DNA from: Talpa occidentalis | Lineage: Eukaryota; Chordata; Mammalia; Eulipotyphla; Talpidae | Reading direction: 5' to 3' | DNA: 64,000 nt | NCBI RefSeq assembly: GCF_014898055.3 | Contig: NW_023601433.1 | Location: 21,193,641 to 21,257,640 of the forward strand | Shown here: positions 58,404-64,000 of the stretch, piece after piece | How positions within the stretch are numbered: the stretch's first letter is position 1 | Layout: every line of letters begins with the position of its first letter | Notes under the pieces: model-generated | Told to the model about the DNA's origin: nothing | What the model saw: the letters and a program-made list of their open reading frames with translations, nothing else | Database searches by the model: none | Made by a program: the position numbers and the translations under genes

Positions 58404-61268
58404 GAGAAAGCACAAATAAACAGGATCATAAATGAAAGAGGAGAAATCACAACAGATACAGCAGAAATCAAAAGAATAATCAGTAACTACTATGAACAGT
58501 TATATGGAAACAAGTTCAACAATCTAGAGGAGATGGACAAATTCATACAACTCTACAATCACCCAAAGCTAGATAAAGAAGAAATAGAACACCTAAACAG
58601 ACCAATTACAATTAGCGAAATTGAAATGGTAAAAAAAAACCTCCCCAAAAACAAAAGCCCAGGACCTGATGGATTTACAAATGAATTCTACCAAACATTC
58701 AGAGACGAATTAGTGCCTATCCTTCACAAACTCTTCCAAAAAATTGAGAAGGAAGGGACAATACCAAACATGTTTATGAAGCCAACATTACACTAATACC
58801 AAACCGAACAAGGACAACACAAAAAGGAAAACTACAGGCCAATCTCCCTAATGAACACTGATGCAAAAATCCTCAATAAAATTTTAGCTATCAGAATCCA
58901 ACAATGTATCCATAAGATAATTCACCACGACCAAGTTGGATTCATTCCAGGGGCACAAGGATGGTTTAACATCCGAAAATCAATCAACGTTATCCAACAC
59001 ATCAACAAAAAGAAATATAAAAACCATATGATAATATCAATAGATGCTGAGAAAGCTTTCGACAAAGTGCAACACCCATTCATGATAAAAGCCCTTGAAA
59101 TTCTGGGGATACAAGGAATATACCTCAACATCATAAAGGCCATCTATGACAAGCCAACATCCAGTATCATTCTCAATGGTGAAAAGCTGAAAGCAATTCC
59201 ATTAAGATCTGGAACAAGACAAGGATGTCCACTCTCACCATTGCTTTTCAATATAATACTGGAAGTCCTAGCCAGGGCAATAAGACAAGAGAAAGACATC
59301 CAAGGAATCCAAATAGGAAAAGAAAAAGTCAAACTATCACTATTTGCAGACAATATGATATTATACATAGAGAACCCCAAAAACTCCACAGAAAAGCTAA
59401 TTCAACTCATCAATCAGTTCAGTAAAGTGGCAGGATACAAAATCAACACGCAAAAGTCAGTAGCCTTCCTATACACAAACAATAAATCTGAAGAAGAGGA
59501 AATCAAAAAAACCATCCCTTTTGTTATTGAAACAAAAAAAATCAAATATTTGGGAATAAATCTAACAAAAGAGGTAAAGGATCTATACAAAGAAAACTAT
59601 AAAACACTGTTAAAAGAAATAGAAGAAGACACAAAGAAATGGAGAGACATCCCCTGCTCGTGGATTGGAAGAATAAACATTAAAATGGCCATCCTTCCAA
59701 AAGCAATATACAGATTCAATGCTATTCCAATCAAAATTTCAATGTCATTCTTCAAAGAAATAGAACAATTATTGATGAAATTCATATGGAATCACCAAAA
59801 ACCCCGATAGCCAAAGCTCTCCTGAAAAAAAAAGAAGGGAATGGAGGCATCAGATTCCCAGACTTCAAACTATACTACAAAGCCATAATCATCAAAACTG
59901 CATGGTATTGGAACAAGAACAGACATACAGACCAATGGAATCGAATAGAAAATCCAGAAATAAACCCACAGATTTATGGTCAACTAATCTTTGACAAAGG
60001 AGCAAAGAATATGCATTGGAGCAAAGAAAGTTTGTTCAATAAATGGTGCTGGGAAAACTGGGTCGCTACATGCAAAAGAATGAAGCTTGACCACCACCTC
60101 ACACCATACACAAAAATCAACTCAAAATGGATTAAAGAACTAGACATAAGACCTGAAACCATAAAATATATAGAAGGAAATATAGGCGAAACACTACGTG
60201 ATTTGCACATCAAAGACATCTTTACAGACACATCACCAAAGCAGTGATAGTGAAGGCAAAGATAAACAGCTGGGACTACATCAAATAAAAGAGCTTTTGC
60301 ACAGCAAAAGAGACAATAACAAAAACAAAGAGAAACCCACCAACTGGGAGAACATTTTTGCACCCAACACTAATGATAAAGGACTGATCACAAAAATCTG
60401 CAAAGAGCTGATGAGACTCAACAACAACAAAGAAAATAATCCAGTCAAAAAATGGGCAGAAGAGCTTAAAAGAAACTTCTCTGAAGAGGAAATGCAAATG
60501 GCCAACAGGCATATGAAAAAATGTTCAACATGACTTGTCATCAGGGAAATGCAAATCAAAACTACCATGAGATACCATCTTACACCAGTGAGAATGGCAC
60601 ATATTAAAAAAACTAGCAACAACAAATGTTGGCGAGGGTGTGGAGAAAAAGGAACTCTTCTGCACTGTTGGTGGGAGTGCAAACTGGTCCAACCACTGTG
60701 GAAAGCTGTATGGAGATTTCTGGACCTACTAAACATAGAGCTTCCATATGATCCAGCAATTCCACTCCTAGGTATTTACCCAAAGGACACAGAAACATCA
60801 ATTCCAAAGAGCACCTGCACCCCTATGTTTATAGCAGCACTGTTTACAATAGCTAAGCTTTGGAAACAACCCAAATGCCCAAAAATAGATGACTGGATCA
60901 AGAAGATGTGGTACATATATACCATGGAATATTACTCAGCATTCAAAAAAGATAAACACATGCAATTTGCAGCAACATGGATGGCGCTGGAAGGGATCAT
61001 GCTCAGCGAAATAAGCCAAAAAGAAAAAGAAAAATACCGGATGGTCTCACTCATAGCAGGAATCTAGAAAACTTAAATAAGGGACCAGGAAAATGAATAA
61101 CTATAAGAAAGTGAAAATCAAAATCAACAAAAAACTATGAACCAGAGACACTTTTAGGGGGGCGGGGTGGGAGGGGAGGGATTGGGGTCAGAATGGGGGG
61201 GCTGCAATTGTATGGGGAATATAACAATAAAATTTATTAAAAAAAAAAAAAGAAATAAAAAAAAAAAA
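58404..61268 (+). mobile_element. 5'-truncated L1, ORF2 RT region to poly(A)
   Basis: It starts at GGAGAAAGCACAAATAAACA (equivalent to 51815 in the 6.4-kb copy) and runs to an A-rich tail near 61239-61268. Text is nearly identical to the larger copy. ORF2 is in pieces (58404-58796, 58851-59810, 59786-60247, 60198-60533, 60549-61067), with frameshifts near 58785, 59805 and 60235. Motif B is intact ([16 protein letters not shown]) but the active site reads FADNM instead of FADDM. Confidence 0.94.
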
Positions 61269-61595
61269 GTAGTAGAAATTATTTTAAATACTGATTTTGT
61301 AATTGCAAGAATTAACAATTCAAAGTTAGTATGTGTCCTCTCATAATTAAAATTAGCTTTATCATCCTGGAAACTCCATGATCTCATAGGAAAAGTGCAC
61401 ATGATGTTAAAGAAGAATTCAAGGAATATGTATTATGCATGAATTAAGGCTCTAGGAACTCTCTTTGGTCCTATATAAATACCTAATTAAGCACAAAATA
61501 ATTAGATCTAAAAGGACAATTCTATGATCTTACCATGCTCAGTGATTCAATGACCATAGGCAATGATTAGTTATAAATAATTTTTTTATTTATAG

Positions 61596-61683
61596 ATTTA
61601 TAAATCAAGGGATTGAAGACTGGAGCAACCAAAATTTTTCTTTATTTGTGACATCACATATAGGCCAAGTGGTGCTTATTGTG
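61596..61683 (+). CDS. DNAH14: DNAH14 exon 22
   Basis: 88 nt from TTTATTTATAG to ATTGTG|GTAAGT, one base completing Lys then 29 codons, leaves phase 0. It encodes INQGIEDWSNQNFSLFVTSH and IGQVVLIV, matching the family block W-x-x-x-x-PGQVVLxV before AAA1. Confidence 0.88.
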
Positions 61684-63024
61684 GTAAGTTAATGCTTTGA
61701 TATCAAGTATTTAATTTGTGGCTACCCTGTCAAAAAACCAAACATTTAGGAACAAATTCCTTTGAAGTTACTGCTATGTGTAACTTACTTTGAAATACAT
61801 AAAAAAAAATAAGATGGACAGATGGATAGATAAAGGAAATATAACAAAAAGTTAATTGTCAAATATAGACTGTGGGTATATGGGTATTCATTTCATAATT
61901 CCTTCAACTTTTCCATAGTTTAAAATTTTTCCATAACAGATTTACTGAATGAAAATAATCAATATTTTCCTAGGGATGTCAGTATATTGCTTTATAGTCA
62001 CTTTCTATTACTGTCATTATAAAATTATTACAAACTTAGTTGTTTAAAACAACACAGACTTATTATCTTACAGTTTAGTAGCTTAGAAGTTCAACACAGG
62101 TCTCACTGGGCTAAAATCAAGATGTCAGCAGGACTTCATTCCTTTCTGGAGACTTCTAGAGGCCATTGATGTTAACTTGTGGCCCTCTCATCTTCAAAGC
62201 TAACAATGTTGCATCTCTCTGCCCATTATTCTGTAGTCATATAGAAGTCAAATAGTTCCTCTGGGAAAAAAGAAATCTCACCACTATACATATGACTTTT
62301 ATGCTAATTATTCCCATATTCACTTTTTTACAGGTCTGCTCACATGTTCCTTAGGCACTTCAAATTCAGTATATCATAAGATGTATTCATTATGCTCTAT
62401 CACCTATAACACACTTTTTCTTTCACTATGTTTGATCTTGGTGACTGGAATCACATTTCACCCAATTACAGGCCAGAAATCTATAAGCCTCCTAACCTCT
62501 CCTCCTCCATTAACTTTCAGGTCAATCTGACATTAATCAAGTAACCATCTTAAAATCATTCTGTTATGTATGGGAAGAGCGATTTTCAAAAGATGAATCA
62601 AGTAACACAAGTTATATAAAATTTCTGGAAACTGTTACAGAAAATATTCCAGGCATAATACTCTGGGTTCAACTGAGGAAATAGTACTAATTTCACTATA
62701 AAGTCTTTTATCATTTTTACTGTCCCCAGGTTATGATTTAGGTTAGTGATGATTAAGAATACAGGATTTACAGAATATAAACATTGGTAATAAATGTATT
62801 CTCACTAATTAATGAATAAGATTCCCAAAGCATTAATCAAAATTCAATCTCTAATGGAAATACATACAATATGTGAACATACAATATGTAAGTTTCTCTT
62901 CTACACACACACACACACACACACACACCCATGCACATGTGCACACATAAAATCTATGCTTCATTAAAATGTTTAAATTTATAAACATTGTTTCAACTAT
63001 CATATTTATATCTGACTTTTTCAG
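61684..63024. repeat. Intron 22 with an ancient repeat remnant
   Basis: 62000-62340 resembles an old mammalian repeat (ATTACAAACTTAGTTGTTTA, AAAACAACACAGACTTATTA, CTAAAATCAAGATGTCAGCA); family not assigned. An (AC)n run lies at 62902-62928. The remainder is unrecognised. Confidence 0.5.
62902..62928. repeat. (AC)n microsatellite
   Basis: About 13 units, within 100 nt upstream of exon 23's acceptor region. Confidence 0.95.
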
Positions 63025-63278
63025 AGCCAGATCATGTTTTTTAGTGATTGTATCAAAAGTTTTTTCAATTCTCATTCAAGAGAAGAGTTGGAAAATGTCC
63101 ATGCTGGAGTGCTATGTCGTCTAGATGAGATAGCAGCGCTGGTAGTCTTGCAATCTAGTAACTCTCGGACAAAAGCTGTACTAGGGGCATTGCTCACCCT
63201 TTATGTTTACTGCAGAGATATAGTGAAAAATCTACTACTTAAAAATATCTTGAATGTGGAGGATTTTGAGTGGACGAG
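63025..63278 (+). CDS. DNAH14: DNAH14 exon 23 (last in window)
   Basis: 254 nt from CTTTTTCAG to ACGAG|GTAGGT, leaves phase 2. It encodes SQIMFFSDCIKSF, NSRTKAVLGALLTLYVYCRD and LNVEDFEWTR. In dyneins the D-F-x-W-x-x-Q/HLRY block immediately precedes AAA1, so the Walker A exon is expected shortly downstream of the window. Confidence 0.95.
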
Positions 63279-63894
63279 GTAGGTAGATCTAAATTATAAC
63301 TATATAAAATAACTTGTTATATTCCCATCTCTAGGAAAATTCCCTACCTTAATTTTTGTCAAGTATAAATTAATATTCTGTGATTTAGAGTTTAAAACAA
63401 ACTGTGCCAATTTGAGTATCATTCCTTGCTTTCTCCTTTCTCTTTTATGCTTTTCTTCATTTTAATTTCTTTCTGCTTGAAGAAAACAATAAGAATTGAC
63501 TGCACCCTTTTTATACTTGCATTTTTCCTTTTCCACTCAACTGGAGGGGACTTTTCAATGGTTAGCGAGAGAAGTTCTACTTCAAGCTGCTTCTTTTCCC
63601 TGTGTGCTATGAATTCTGGAACAGACTAAGCTGGATAACTAACCAGAGAACATTTCTAGGCAATTCCTCTTAACCAGAGTCAATTAGTATATATTCAGAC
63701 ACTTGTATTATTTCAAATACAAATATGAAAGTATAGAAAAACAGAGTCACTAATTTTAGAGAGATCAGCCATAAGATTCCTACAATAAAAATGAAGTTTT
63801 AAACTTTTGAATTAAGGTCTTCTAAAGTTTCCTTTGTTCATAGAAAACAACAACAACACTGTCTTGTCTTTGATTCTTAAAAGTTAAATTTTGA
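63279..63894. other. Intron 23 start, nothing recognised
   Basis: No further exon is visible. The open stretch at 63426-63629 has no acceptor/donor pair matching phase 2 and no dynein resemblance. Confidence 0.5.
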
Positions 63895-64000
63895 GGGCCT
63901 CCCCTGGTGGCGCAGTGGTTGAGTGCTGGGCTGTGAGGCTGCCCACAGCCTCTGCAGTGCCGGTTCATTCCCCCGCCACCGACAAGGGTCCCACAAAAAA
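63895..64000 (+). mobile_element. tRNA-derived SINE, type B, cut by the window end
   Basis: It starts GGGCCTCCCCTGGTGGCGCA, and the B-box region reads GGTTCATTCCC (one difference from GGTTCGATCCC). After GGGTCCCACA it runs into an A-tract at the window edge, so it may be 3'-truncated. Confidence 0.9.

Larger units (their letters stand above)
3075..63278 (+). other. DNAH14: DNAH14, axonemal dynein heavy chain gene, partial (23 internal coding exons)
   Basis: Dynein heavy chains are the ATP-driven motor subunits that slide microtubule doublets in cilia and flagella. The 23 exons encode 1328 codons of the N-terminal stem and the linker region that precedes AAA1; the motor lies beyond the window. 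Exon borders are AG/GT throughout, phases match at every junction, and the joined length of 3986 nt leaves phase 2 at the last donor. Identity rests on recalled resemblance to human DNAH14: NPYDLQVVSAH and KEFWIITASFVSK near the start, LSEDDRTHFKLPQYRR, TTIIPLCQDPRLSIFT, the dynein linker-like block ALGNPCLRPRHWEAIQE, and NSRTKAVLGALLTLYVYCRD just before AAA1. No alignment was run. The reading frame is intact, so nothing here suggests a pseudogene. Another single-headed inner-arm heavy chain (DNAH1, 3, 6, 7, 12) is possible but less likely. Confidence 0.93.

Noticed and set aside
56478..61268. Twin-priming inversion of a single L1
   Set aside because: In twin-priming the inverted part is upstream L1 sequence without a tail. 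Here both halves contain the L1 3' end and an A-tail.
63426..63629. Next DNAH14 exon
   Set aside because: It lacks a phase-2-compatible acceptor and the expected start of AAA1. It is a chance open frame in intron.
1..64000. A previously undescribed multi-gene biological system
   Set aside because: All coding sequence is explained by one dynein gene, retrotransposon ORFs and one processed pseudogene. Nothing else shows sustained coding potential.

Overview
The window is a piece of a placental mammal nuclear genome. It has mammalian introns and splice signals, LINE-1 elements with ORF1, an endonuclease/reverse-transcriptase ORF2 and a 5'UTR, tRNA-derived SINEs, and a solo endogenous-retroviral LTR. 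The SINE (tRNA-like head, about 260 bp, ending in an AATAAATAAATCTTTAAA-like tail) is not Alu, B1/B2, CAN, ERE or the cetartiodactyl CHR type. My best guess is a bat of the horseshoe-bat group (Rhin-1-like SINE), but I could not check this against a library.

The only protein-coding host gene is on the + strand: the N-terminal stem and linker part of an axonemal dynein heavy chain, recognised as DNAH14. I assembled 23 exons between 3075 and 63278. They all have AG/GT borders, their phases agree at every junction, and together they give an uninterrupted frame of 3986 nt (1328 codons plus 2 nt). The first coding exons lie upstream of the window, and the AAA+ motor, stalk and C-terminus lie downstream. 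Everything else sits inside its introns.

Layout: 1-2960 is the 5' part of a nearly full-length L1 on the minus strand, with its 5' end about 115 bp before the first exon seen. 3075-11297 holds exons 1-4 (window numbering), with a processed RSL24D1 pseudogene in intron 2 and a SINE inserted on the exon 3 splice donor. 11298-26605 holds exons 5-7, six SINEs, a solo ERV1-type LTR and old L1 debris. 26606-47656 is exon-rich (exons 8-21) with further SINEs and short L1 tails. 47657-61595 is one large intron (21) filled by young L1: a 6.4 kb plus-strand copy, two minus-strand 3' fragments, and a plus-strand 3' half joined head-to-head to the second of these. 61596-63278 holds exons 22-23, and a last SINE is cut by the window end.

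I found no new multi-gene system. The more unusual observations are a SINE whose target-site duplication copied a splice donor, L1 5'UTRs built from about 190-bp tandem monomers with a YY1-like core, a two-heptad duplication in an L1 ORF1 coiled coil, and the head-to-head L1 pair.
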